Assembly: GCA_902702965.1 (NCBI GenBank)
Contig: CACRXP010000189.1
Span: forward strand, 936,447 to 1,000,446
Origin: Spirometra erinaceieuropaei
Lineage: Eukaryota; Platyhelminthes; Cestoda; Diphyllobothriidea; Diphyllobothriidae
Direction: 5' to 3'
DNA: 64,000 nt
Below the pieces are notes generated by a model. It saw only the letters and a list, made by a program, of their open reading frames with translations, was not told the origin of the DNA and made no database searches. Made by a program: the position numbers and the translations under genes. This document shows positions 22,040 through 32,269 of this stretch, piece by piece; position 1 is the first letter of the stretch, and the number at the start of each line of letters is the position of its first letter.

Positions 22040-22143
22040 ACTTCAAACAAATATGCTCATCGGCGAATCAAACTTTCTAACCCACGACAGTATGGACAGG
22101 GCCTGAATACAGCCAACGTTCTAACCACCTAAGCTACGACCCC
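22040..22143 (-). mobile_element. Second tRNA-like SINE family, copy a
   Basis: The minus strand reads GTCGTAGCTTAGGTGGTTAG at the head (A-box-like) and TACTGTCGTGGGTTAGAAAG (decayed B box). The head abuts a run of Cs (Gs on the minus strand). Different from the 3466 SINE family. Confidence 0.45.
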
Positions 22144-22329
22144 CCCCCCCCTCACCAGGAACTGGGGATTCGGTCACATTTGGCCCGGTTGCCCGCCCAA
22201 CCTACTGCAACGTATGAAATCCAATATTACTGACACAAATAGCTGACCACCCGAGCAGGATTTCCTAACCAATCAAACTAGTATCCATCGGGTGGCTATC
22301 AGGCTCACTTAATTGTTATGCACTTTTCG

Positions 22330-22440
22330 TAGATTTGCATAATTCGTCTGATCCTGGTGGGAAGAATCCGTGCCTTCGATGAGATTCGCACCCACGACAG
22401 TAGGGGCAACGTCATATAGAAGGTTAGTCAGAATTCGGAC
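22330..22440 (-). mobile_element. Second tRNA-like SINE family, copy b
   Basis: The minus strand has CCCCTACTGTCGTGGGTGCG and then AATCTCATCGAAGGCACGG, a better-preserved B-box region (GGTGCGAATCTC) of the family at 22040. The A-box part is lost. Confidence 0.45.
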
Positions 22441-22989
22441 CGCCCACTCATTGAGTCCGCGCGAGTAACAACCAGGCTGTTATCCGCCTGGACCGTCCAG
22501 TGTGATTTAAAAATACATCCGTGCCCCATATTAATACCAAGTGGATACGTCGCACTTACGATATTAATGGGCTCGGGGGCACCTTTTCCATCTAGGTGCA
22601 CATGTGCACTCCTAGCCACCGACTCATGTGTTATCCTTTTTACGCCTCTCCAAGTTTTGCCCACGTAGTTCGTGCTACGGTAGTCGCACGCCGTTAAGTG
22701 AGAGGTGCCTACCCTTCTGACCACAAGGAAAATTAATCAATGTATCCCAAGCTGTCACTAAGCCATCCCTGCGTTTGTATAACGCGTTCGTAGTACAGAG
22801 CAGTTTCTGACCGCGAAAGACTCGGGCAGATTGTCTTTCTTTTACAATGTGGCTTCGCTTTGGCGCAGGGGTTGAGAGATACGACGGTCGCTGCGTGCCC
22901 GCACCTGAACTAGTTCAAAGTAAGACACCCACCACACATTCTGTCGCACCTCAGCCGGAACGGGTTGCGCTGCAGGTGCGTCATACTTG
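22441..22989. other. Unassigned interval
   Basis: A 98-codon minus frame (22428-22724) has no recognisable domain. Nothing else seen. Confidence 0.35.
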
Positions 22990-23688
22990 ACTTGACTTGG
23001 TGCAGCTGCGATCGTGCCTGATCTGACCGACCTTGACTATTTCACAGACTGCATGTCTCTACGCGTGACCATCTGCAGCAATGGATCTGGGCTGTTCAAC
23101 TTATCCTCTTCACTCGGTGACGAAGACCAAGTGCCGAAAGTCAAAGCACCACCTTCATGTCGACCCAGGTCTTGAGTGGACCTCCTCTTCGACGCCACCA
23201 AGTGGCCAACGGCGTCGTGTCGAGGGCAACATCGCTGTGCTGGTGAGGCGGACGACGAACTTGTGCAAACCACCTCACACGTCTTTTTTAGATGGCCTGA
23301 GATATCCTCGTGATGTTGCCACAGCGAGCGCGGACTGTCTCATCTGAGACGAAGTCGACTTACTTTACTCGAAGAATGATCCTCGCTCATCTCGCGAGAG
23401 TAAAACCCAATATTCGCAACCAAAAAGGAGAACTGGCTGAACAGATGCACGGCACACGCGGACCTTCGTGGCGAAGATGTCGCGTCGGCGCCATAGGCAC
23501 TTTCTAAAGATTTAGAAGATCCTGCGAGCAGCATCGATTCGCAAGACAATGTCGTCTCCACTCTATCTATTGGGCAGCAGCCTCGCTCTAAGATATTTGG
23601 AGTCATCTACTTTGTCAAGTTGACAGCCATTAATCACGAGTGGTGCCTCTCCTGTTCAGGGATTCAGCTTGATAACAGTTTGGTCTCC
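22990..23688 (-). pseudogene. LINE-A, C-terminal part (3' side of the PLE insertion)
   Basis: Minus-strand reading continues the LINE coding region interrupted at 24398. Fragments in shifting frames match LINE-B: LVINGCQL (about 23630), a RARLLPNR block, DIVLRIDAARR, ATKVRVCRASVQPVLLFGCE (about 23440) and DRHA-like residues near 23060. Frameshifts and stops abound. The end near 22990 passes into a presumed 3' UTR that shares GATCAGGCACGATCGCAGC with LINE-B (GATCAGGCATGATCGGAGC). In this LINE type the region follows the RT and carries no catalytic motif. Confidence 0.7.
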
Positions 23689-24397
23689 TAAAGAAGGAGA
23701 CACGATCACTGGGACAAGAGGTTTATTAACCTGACGTTTCGGATTCCCGCTCGAGCCCATTATCGGACACACAAGCAGTTACGGGTAGTTCATACACAAG
23801 GGGCTGCAGTATTTATGGGATGCAGTCGCCATGCTGGTGTTGGGAAAAGTGCTCACCCATGCGCTTCCCGCGTGGCTAATTACTTCGCCTAGGCGGTCTC
23901 AGCAACGAGTATGGAATGGGAAGATCATTGCACTTGTTAATAGACTGGGGGCCAGTAAACTATGACTCAAGCAGCTCCCAGCTCACGCGGTTGTCACCTT
24001 TTGCGAGAATCTCAGTCACGTTCAATTTGAATGTGTGGCCAGACCTCGTCGAATGAGCCGCAACTTGAGAGCTAGCCCCATTTCTCCGCACCGCTGCAGC
24101 GTGTTCGACCATTCGCGTTTGGAGTTTTCTTCCGGTTTCTCCGACGTAGTCGCTTTGTCCGCAACTGCATCAGATCCGATAAACGACTCCAGACGTTTCT
24201 TGCGGTGGCCGCGGGTCTTTCAGTGCCGTTATTTGTCGCTTGATGGTTGGCTCCGGTCTGTGTGCAACTCCAACCCCTAGTGGTGCGAGGCGGCCGACAG
24301 CTTCCGAAACGTTCTTGACATATGGAAGCGTTCGCCAAAATTTGGTGTCCATGCGGTTAGGCCTTTCGTCCCTTTTGCGTATGCACCAGTTGACGAA
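23689..24397 (-). mobile_element. PLE-1 copy nested in LINE-A
   Basis: Minus-strand order is FVNWCIRKRDERPNRMD (near 24390-24340), KFWRTLPYVKNVSEAVGRL, SGVVYRI with TGG mutated to TGA at the next codon, GIY-YIG body, LLES block, TATA-like CATAAATACTGCAG (about 23808), hammerhead-like segment (23725-23775) and terminal CTCCTTCTT. It lies in the same orientation as LINE-A. Flanks TTTGGTCTCC (23679) and ATTGGTTCCC (24398) are a plausible, slightly diverged target duplication. Confidence 0.85.
23725..23775 (-). ncRNA. Hammerhead-like motif, decayed
   Basis: The minus strand has CCGATAA (two changes from CTGATGA) at 23760-23766, a stem II of GGGCTC with GGAATCC-like pairing, and GAAA at 23737-23740 followed by CGTCAGG. 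The core mutations should inactivate it. Confidence 0.5.
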
Positions 24398-25240
24398 ATT
24401 GGTTCCCCCAACCTTTATGATTAAAACAACTAGCTTGCAGACTTCATTCGCCCGTGACACCACAGACTGTAGATCACTAAAGGCAAAATCGTCAGCACAA
24501 ACTTGATCAGTCAGCTGACGTCGGGGTGAATATCCTGCATCATCAAAAGCGTGTAGGACCCTTCCAAGAATCCAGTCAATGGCGTAGTTGAAGAGAATTG
24601 ACCACATGATGCAATCTTTCCGAACGCCGGACCGCATATCGAACGGTCGGGACGGGTGGTTATGAACCAGACCGGCGCGCAGTGGTGGGGCGATAGTTGT
24701 TCCTGCACATGGAACCCATCTAGTTTCATTATCCTTCACAGGGACTCACGATGCACGGAATCGAACGCGGCGGCAAAGCCAACAAAGCAGATGGCCATTT
24801 ATTTCCGGAATTCTTGGCGAATTTCTAGAATGCGCATCTATGCACACCCGGAAATCGTCTGAAAGGGGCAACACCGATGACCTTCGCAGCATCGTTGATG
24901 AGGCCTATGCCGCGGTGGTTTTTGCACATTGTTTTATCTCTCGTCTTGAAGGCAGGCGCAAGGATGCCCGAGCCTCACTCATCAGGAAAGACCTCGTTTC
25001 TCCGCGCTTGCTGAATCGCTTCATGTAGCCAGGGCACTATTCATTTTAACCTAATCCAGTTTTTTAACTGTCGTGAGATTTGCACTGGCGCTGGTCAAGG
25101 ACTGCTCCATATGATGAACCTTCTGTGTGCTTAGCCTGAACGATGTTTCGCATCAAATCCCGGACCGTATTGTATCCCGTGAACATGGCAACCCCCCTTA
25201 GTCACTGCATCATCATTCTTAAGTACTGTTCAAAATTATG
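24398..25240 (-). pseudogene. LINE-A reverse transcriptase (5' side of the PLE insertion)
   Basis: This is a non-LTR reverse transcriptase on the minus strand. In order: DKTMCKNHRGIGLIND (about 24950-24890), a FVGFAAAFDSVHRESL block with the motif A aspartate (about 24800-24740, in another frame), PFDMRSGVRKDCIMWSILFN (about 24640-24590), a CADD in place of the usual YADD (about 24500), and NEVCKLVVLIIKVGG where the PLE begins. Frameshifts, stops and the YADD-to-CADD change show it is dead. The reading frame is open from the RT block across the junction into the PLE (24739 to 24170). Class: RTE/CR1-like, not decided. Confidence 0.75.
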
Positions 25241-25254
25241 ACAGATGGGCGCTC

Positions 25255-25320
25255 ACCCGTGACGGCTAATAAGTCAGAAATGGCCATTTCTGTCTCCCTT
25301 GTCTTTTTCGGTATCATCTC
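25255..25320 (+). mobile_element. SINE tail fragment
   Basis: GACGGCTAATAAGTCAGAAA and then GGCCATTTCTGTCTCCCTTG. A shorter, more diverged tail lies at 25800-25850. Confidence 0.6.
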
Positions 25321-25329
25321 ATTTACTGT

Positions 25330-26561
25330 TTGTAATGTCTGTGGGAACGATGCCAGGACGGCTTATCCCCAATAATGTCATCCTATATCCATGGACTCAG
25401 TTCTAAACTCTTCACTTCCTACTAAGTCCTGTACCTGCTGAGTATTAAACCTTAACCGAATAACCATGCGCCATTATGGTTAAATAACGTACCGCATCAA
25501 TGGGAGTAAATCATCATTATGTTGTCGCCACCACAAAGCAGATACTTTCAAGTGCATCATTCGCGGGCTATGTAGGCGAACGTTGGCTGAACCACTGTAG
25601 TCGAGTGCAGTGAATCTGGTGTGCATACTCTCGAAAGTATCGTTTCTGAGTTCGGCAACTCTACGTAGACTCGTCTACCCCACGAAAGTAAGTCACAACC
25701 ATTCAGGCATGAGTTTTGGGGAAGGGGGGGGAGAGATGGGTGACTGTACTTCAGTCCTGCCGACAGCACTCAGCGCGCATTTGATCGCAAAGGGAACAAC
25801 AAATTAGCCCAAAATGACTATTTCAGTCTCTCTTTTATCTTTGTCGGTCTACGCTTTGACTGTTGGTTACCTTCCAAAATGCTTTTTTCTCATAAACTGT
25901 GCACTTTCTCAAGTTTCCACACGCCACAGTCTTAATGAACCATTTTGCCTCCTTTTATATGAACATGCGGTATCATTCGCTGTTGTATTTGTACTTTCAG
26001 GGGAGGGGTGGTGGAATTAACGGAGCAGGGGGCTATCCCCCCACCTCAGAAAAGAGCCACATCCCTCCCACTTCCTCAGCGCGGCCGCCTCCCGCCCTCG
26101 CTTCTCGGGCTCAACTGATGAACTCTGTCCCACCAGGCTGCCAGAGCGGTTGGCTGGGCGGGGGGGGGACGTGAGGTGGACGACTTTGTACGGGGACATC
26201 GCGTGTTGGCGGTAAAATGCACCTCCATTGCAAGCCGTCTCACGCCCACGCAAACTTCACCAAACTACGCCTCTCTCGCAGTCGCCACAATTGTGGCGGC
26301 AACGGCGGTGGTAGGTGGGGGGTCAACCACCGTCCACGTCTAATTAGAAGGCCTCCCAGTGAGGGGTGTGGAACGAGACAGGGCCATCTTCTGAGCAATG
26401 GATTCATTCGAGAGAGAGAGAGAGACCTCTTGTCTGTCGCCAGCATGCCATCAGGGGGCGGTGGAGGCGTCGGGGCTGTCCAACATCTTTCCGGTGGGTG
26501 GCCCTGTTACAGCCGTCCCCTCACTCGCAAACTTTAATCACTTTGTTGTTGTAGCGTGCGT
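25330..26561. other. Unassigned, GC-rich second half
   Basis: Contains G runs (25727, 26160) and an AGAG run (26409-26424). 26000-26540 is markedly GC-rich with open frames on several strands at once, a composition effect. A diverged SINE tail is at 25800-25850. No gene recognised. Confidence 0.35.
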
Positions 26562-26604
26562 NNNNNNNNNNNNNNNNNNNNNNNNNNNNNNNNNNNNNNN
26601 NNNN
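26562..26604. other. Assembly gap, 43 N
   Basis: A run of undetermined bases. The foldback fragment to its right begins mid-element, so the gap hides its left terminus. Confidence 1.
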
Positions 26605-27087
26605 TTTAACCTGAATTCTGGAATTTGTTTTAGATTAGAAAGCATTACTTGGGTGCGGTTATAGTATAAATTAACGTGCAACATTATCTCAAGATATTTC
26701 AGTTAGACGAGGATGCTGGCTGTTTAATGAGCTTCTATCCGGCCGCTTCCAAAATCTTCATTTGTTTGAAAGTGACTGCCTACCTTATGCGAACTTCCTC
26801 TATTTCGATTTCTTCATAAATTGAAGTATATTTTTCTGGAAATCGTATCCGAAATATTCCCCCTGGTGCTTATTTGGTTGCAATTTACGTCTTTGAATTT
26901 TATGCGTGACTATTTGGGTATTAAATGTTTTTCAAATCCCCAAATACTTTATGAATGCGACCTGCATTTGTGTTTGAGCTTAGGGCTTCCGAACTGCGTG
27001 CTGTATGCCTTCTGTGCGATGAAAATCATTCATTCCTCTACGCTGTCAAGAGGACGTTCTTTGGGGCTCACAATATTTCGCAAATAC
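26605..27087. mobile_element. Foldback fragment F6
   Basis: Left-arm sequence (GAATTCTGGAATTTGTTTTA, ACATTATCTCAAGATATTTC) of the subfamily also at 33592 and 48290. It stops where F7 begins. Confidence 0.6.
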
Positions 27088-28057
27088 AGTAGGTGGGCTA
27101 ACTCATGAAATGTCAACAGAAATTCCGAAATGGGTTTCCGTTTTGAAAAGATTAATTAAGTAGGGTTGTAAAACCAATCATCGTACAGCATAAGTCTATA
27201 ATAATTCAGTTACCCCAGGACGCTGGCTTTCAAACAAACTTCTTTTCGACTGCATCCAAAAACCGTACTCCGTAAAAATGGCTATTTAAGTAGCATGCAT
27301 TCTCTCATTGATTTTCGATGCCCTTAAAGATTCAATTATATTCCATGAAAAACATGCATAAAAATATTCATTCTTTTGCTCCTTCGGTGGAAAGTTGCGT
27401 CTTCTTTCAATTTTACACTGGAAGGAAGGGGATAATTCGGTTTTACAAAACTTTCAATTTCCGAATAATTTTGAACCCAAACTGCCGTTGCACTTGCATG
27501 CCAAACTACAAGCCGATTATTATCCGTGCACGGAAAGCCATATACTTCTCCAGGGTATTAAGAGGAGCCTATATGGGGTTCGTAAAATTTAGCTGTGAAT
27601 TTGAGCCATATTGCTAACTTTACAAACCACATTGGTAAATGCAGAGACATGACGTTTTATGAACGGCCATTTCACGGTGTTTAAATGTCTCACTATTAGA
27701 AACTTTTTGAAAACCGAATTATACCCTTCCTTCGAGTGTAAGATTGAAAGAAGATGTAATTTTTTTACTGAATGAGCAAAAATGAATACTTTTATGCATG
27801 TTTCCATGGATTATAATTGAATTTTTAAGTATATCGAAAACCAATGAGAAGAATGAATGATGCTTTAGTAGTCGTTTTACAGTGTGTTTTTTGCATGCGG
27901 CCGGAAAGACTTTCGTTCGAAAGCCGGTATTTCAAGGTAACTAAATTTATATAGCAGCACTGGGATTAATTTTAAAATCCCACTTAAGTAATCTTTTCGA
28001 AACGAAAACACATTTCAAAATTTCGGTTAACATCTCAGGCGTTAGCACGCCTACTGT
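27088..28057. mobile_element. Foldback element F7, full length
   Basis: Left end AGTAGGTGGGCTAACTCATG; right end GGTTAACATCTCAGGCGTTAG and then GCACGCCTACT. Arms pair through GGTTTTACAAAACTTTCAA / GAAACTTTTTGAAAACC and TTGATTTTCGATGCCC. About 970 bases, inserted at the edge of F6. Confidence 0.8.
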
Positions 28058-30200
28058 GTGTATGATCTCCACCGCACTGAAAATAAATGTGATATTGGTT
28101 TCAGCTAAATGGAATGCAAAAAAAAACTCCGAGCGCACATAAAATCTCAACCAGTAATCTTGTTTATTACTGAGGCGTTTGATACTAACACTTAGTCTTA
28201 GTAAGACGTAGATCCGCACGGAACAACTGTGAGATGGGGAGTATTCATCAGTACATTCCGAAAAACAATTCGACTTTTATGGACGTAGGAGGGCGGTGAA
28301 GGCATGCACGCTACTTGGGTAGAAATTTGCTCCTTTGAATGACTGTGAAGCTGCCCATTGCGAAACAGGTAAACCGCGGTTTATTGATAGACTCGAAATT
28401 TTGCCCCATACTAATCAGCGCTGTTGCACCGCGGTGCCCCAGCCAACCTCATTGGCTTTCGAGCACATTGTTGAAGAGGAGGGGAGTATGTCATCTTGTT
28501 TAATAATTACATCTGTCTGGGCCTTCGGATCGTCACAGGAACTCACCATCAGACACAAAGTAACAATATTGAATGCGCGGCTTTTGGTCGTTTCTCACTG
28601 CTCGTCAACTGTGTGCCATTTTGGCTGAGAACGGGGCCGCGCCATTTGACAGGGGGCGCACCGAGCATGACTTTCGGGGGGGGAGGTGGATGGGGGATGA
28701 ATCGTATAAGTGGAGAGTTACAGGTCTGCATCATCTCTTGGCCCGTCTGTTTGCCAGCCTACATCCTTATTCGTGTGCCTTTGAAGTTGACTTCATTGTC
28801 CTCCTCCTCCCCCCTCTTCACCCTTCCTCTTCCCCCTCGAGTGATAGGGGGGGTGAGAAATGTGTAGGCGATAAAGTACGAGATGAGGTCGACGCAGCCG
28901 GGACCCGGTGCTTTAGTTTCTCTCTTCACAACTCTCACGACGCGCTAACTGCCGTATCTTTGAGGGTCGTTGAACAGCGTGATAAACCTGTCCGCCTCTG
29001 GGACAAGGATTCGGTCATAATGGCACCTTACCGACACAGGTCCTATGACACCCACTTGGGTGAGATCTGAGGCAGCCTTGGTGTGGCCTGGCGCGCACGA
29101 GGCCAAGTGTCGGGTTGTGAGTGGCACGCGTAGACGGTCTGTTCAGTTTCTTTAGTCACTGTATCAACGCCCATCCCCAGTCCTCTTAACCCTGTCATAT
29201 CATTGAAACGTTAATTTTGAGGGAGTGAAGCGCGGTGGCGGCCGCGCTAGTCTACTTCGCTGGGAACATATTCACGCGTACGTCGACACTTCACCCACTT
29301 CGGGCTTATCGTGTTTCGTTTTACTCTCTGTGGTTGGACTGTCTCTTAGAAGGTTGTTCCTACGTCCTCAAGCATTACCTAGAGAGCGCGGCCTGCCTAC
29401 TCTACGTAATGTGACCATTGGGCATTACCAGTCATCTCATAGATCGACTGAGATTCAGACTACTCTTTCTGGCTGGAGTAAGCGGCGAAACCCGAATAAT
29501 GTTGAGACGTGGGTGGAGCGCGACGTCCCCGCTTCACTGTTGTCGTTTATTGCTCACTTCTCCCCGAACCAGCGCTATGGGGCTGCCAACATAAAACTAT
29601 GCCGCCCTTTCCATTTTTGTCGTTCGCACGCTCGCACCAAACTGGTCGCCGTAATGGACTCTCAGAAACTCCCCCCCCCCTCCCCACTACCCATCTTCTC
29701 TACGGATTTATTTTTGACTTAGTGCCCCTATTTTTAGGTATGGGCTTTTTGTCGTGGACCCTGTCCGTGTCCAATCACCTACTGCCGCGCCTCCTGTCGT
29801 CCCTTCGGGGGACCACTTCGGACTGGTACTTGGATGTGGTGCAATTCGATGCTGACGAATGGCGCATCGATTGGGTTGTCCCAGACATCTCCGAATCCTT
29901 AAAGGACCGCTAGGATCGACTTTTTCTTTTCTAGTCAATTCATTCGATTTTGTGAACTTTTTCCCATCTCCTTTGTAATCCTCTGTACTAGTCTTTTTAA
30001 ATTTTTTTATCTTACTAGTGACCGCATCGTTTTACTGGTATATTGGTATATGGTGATCTAAAAAGTCCCCTTTTCCTTCAATTTTTACTGCTCTGTCACG
30101 CCATACATCAGTCCATGAGTTTCCTTTGTCTTCCATCTGGTCAAAGCGCTCGTGCTTGATTAATGGGGAATCCTTCTGGCCCGATAGAAGCGAAGCCGGG
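28058..30200. other. Unassigned, GC-rich interval
   Basis: Two plus-strand open frames of 165 codons (28573-29070, 29225-29722) and one of 134 (29509-29913) overlap frames on the other strand and show no domain. I treat them as composition effects. 29030-29170 resembles 57320-57420 (shared GTGGCACGCG followed by a diverged block), a minor repeat. Runs of G (28675) and C (29672) are present. Confidence 0.35.
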
Positions 30201-30204
30201 TGTT

Positions 30205-30300
30205 CCAGGAGGTAGTCACAATCGACAGAAGGAGCTTAATTCGCCTGAAGTTTCGGATCCGTACATGAACCCATAATCAGACACGGGATGCAGTGGCATA
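30205..30300 (-). mobile_element. PLE-1 3' end, minus
   Basis: The minus strand carries the hammerhead region: CTGATTA (30274-30280), stem II GGGTTC with GGATCC, GAAA (30251-30254), CTTCAGG. It is followed by AATTAAGCTCCTTCTGTC. Confidence 0.6.
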
Positions 30301-30309
30301 GCAGCTGAG

Positions 30310-30450
30310 TCCTACAAATGCTGTAACACCCGCACAACTCATTATCCATATCTGATTCTTTCTCTGGTGGGGGACCTGAGCGTGAGTACGAGACTTCAGG
30401 CGAATAGAGCTCTTGTTCCAACGATCCTGTCTCGTTCGCGAATCCTCCTA
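30310..30450 (+). mobile_element. PLE-1 3' end, plus, head to head with the minus copy
   Basis: ATCCATATCTGATTCTTTCT, a decayed core (CTGGTGG), GACTTCAGGCGAATAGAGCT and CTTGTTCCAACGATCCTGTC match the 3' end of the 697 copy. The two ends at 30205-30450 point outward. Confidence 0.6.
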
Positions 30451-30559
30451 AGCTTTATTCCCACGATGCCTGTGTTTGCTTAATGTTGAAATGGGAGATG
30501 GAGCGGACGCATTCAGATGGCTTGAAGATTTAGAATTGAAAGCAACAGACTTTAGGCAG

Positions 30560-30745
30560 AATAACATAACCTTCAAAGACAAGAAAGACTGGAATGGCCA
30601 TTTCTGGCTTATTGGCCGTCGTCAGTTGGACATACCTCAGTCCGAAGTGTAAAACACCTGGTGTTAGATCCCACAACCTGTTAGAAGTCTAATGCCCCTA
30701 ACTACTGAGTCTCAGACTCGTCTGATTAAAGTTAGTTGTCACGAA
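30560..30745 (-). mobile_element. tRNA-derived SINE
   Basis: Minus strand: A-box-like GACTCAGTAGTTAGGGGC, B-box-like GGTTGTGGGATCTAACACC, tail GACGACGGCCAATAAGCCAG and then GGCCATTCCAGTCTTTCTTG. Complete in layout. Confidence 0.7.
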
Positions 30746-31169
30746 AATAACTCGAAACAACAGTGCCTTGGTTGCGCATTTGAGTGTGTAATATTCCTCC
30801 TTAAGAGACGAGTCCCCTGTCTTGATTGGTTAAGTTCACGCTGACGGGGTCCACCTTTGTGCATTAGGGGTCAGTGTATCTTTTTTGACGTCCCACAAAA
30901 ATCTAATCCCAAATTAACGAGCTCATTTCTCAACTGTGCGTTTCCTATCAATTCCTAAATGGTTTGGCATCGAAATGTCAGCTGGATTAACTCTTGTACC
31001 ATGTCTCGCTGGTTAACGTCACTATGCGGCTTTATAGCGTGCGCTGCCACGAAGAAAATAAGCTAGCAGACTGCATTAAGTGGCTTAACTGGTGAAATAA
31101 GCCGAAGTTAACAAATAAACTCCAATGAGAGACCTCCTCGAGTGTATCCAACAAATTGGTAACTACCGC
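30746..31169. other. Unassigned interval
   Basis: No gene or repeat recognised. Confidence 0.35.
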
Positions 31170-31480
31170 CCATTAGTAGATGCGCTTGCGCTCCCGCTGG
31201 GTATACAGGTCGCGATCATGGCTGCCCAGTCATCCTCATCTTTCTGACCCATCGTGTTATTGTTGTTGGTTAGAATCCTGGTCAATTATTGTGTGGACCA
31301 GGTGGTGTGGAGTGGAGCGCCAAGGTGCGGGCTGAACCATACCATCCGCCTGCGCCCTCCCCGCCCCCGGTCTTGACACCGGACCCAGATGGGGGAGGAG
31401 GAGGGAGTGCGATAGATGCTGCGCAAGCCGTCGTGCCTGCTTCACGGTGAACACCGTCGGATGAGACAGTCAAATTGTCA
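31170..31480 (+). repeat. R-family repeat, copy R3
   Basis: GTTAGAATCCTGGTCAATTA, TGTGTGGACCAGGTGGTG, GTGGAGCGCCAAGGTGCGGG, GGTCTTGACACCGGACCCAG and GTGAACACCGTCGGATGAG. The same block order as R1, R4, R6 and (reversed) R5. Confidence 0.7.
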
Positions 31481-31841
31481 CAGCACAGAGTTAGGTGCGT
31501 AATGCTTGGTTAGAGATTCTCGAACTGCCTGCAATAATATGATGGAAATTTTCTGAATCCCTGCTGCTCAAGATGCGCTTAAACAGATCGAAGAGGTTAT
31601 CGCTGTTGGAGACATCAAGGGCAGAGGAGTTCTCATAAGGTCATATGCTGAGAGGTCGCCCAGTGACCAAGACATTTGAACAGGCTTACCAGATGCCAAG
31701 CTAAACAAGTCGTTTTCTGTGTAACAAACCCATTGCGTAGTTTTTAGCGATGGGGCAATTCGCCGAAATACAGGGTGTTTTTGATATATCGATAGGTGCT
31801 TTGCGGTCGTTAGTGTTCTTAATCGACTGTCCGAAAAATTG

Positions 31842-32258
31842 CGAAAAAGGAGACAATCATTGGAGCAAGAGCTTTATTGGCCTGTCGTTTCGGATCCTCA
31901 CGCGAATCAATCATCAGAGACAGTCAGATAAGGGTGGCAAATTGTCCAAGTGTTGCAGTACCTATAGGATGTAGTTGCTAGGCCGCCGCATGCCTATCGC
32001 AGTGGGCAGCTCCCGAGTGCATCACGGCTCGACTGGCCAGGTGTTGAAGCATGCATTTGCCGTGCTGTTGCTATGCCCTTATGTGCCGCTCATCGCACGC
32101 AGTCGAGTTGCTGACGGCTGGATCTCGTCATCCGTATGGGCTTGATCAATTTGGCTCGACGATCTTGACACTAGGAACGGTAGTCATCCGCAGCGTCTTC
32201 CCTCCTTACTGCTGCTGCGTGCTCGGCCATACGCGTCCAGAGTAGTCTTCCGGTTTCT
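31842..32258 (-). mobile_element. PLE-1 copy with 11-base target duplication
   Basis: Minus-strand PLE 3' region: GGAGAAACCGGAAGACTAC near 32250 (start of the GIY-YIG body), a decayed body, TATA-like CCTATAGGTACTGC (about 31958), intact CTGATGA (31911-31917), GAAA (31888-31891), CGACAGGCCAATAAAGC. It is flanked by CCGAAAAATTG at 31831-31841 and 32259-32269. Removing the PLE and one duplicate restores the end of an R repeat as seen at 33138. Confidence 0.85.
31880..31935 (-). ncRNA. Hammerhead-like motif with intact core
   Basis: On the minus strand CTGATGA is followed by GATTC...GGATCC stem II and GAAA, then CGAC. The core boxes are both intact. Stem II has compensating changes against the 1334 copy. 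Confidence 0.65.
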
Positions 32259-32269
32259 CCGAAAAATTG

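Noticed and set aside
24170..24739. 189-codon frame as a single novel protein
   Set aside because: It is a chance fusion of LINE RT and PLE across an insertion junction and ends at a mutated tryptophan codon in the PLE.
28573..29913. Three long plus-strand frames (165, 165, 134 codons)
   Set aside because: They overlap other long frames in GC-rich DNA, include homopolymer runs, and no domain is recognisable.
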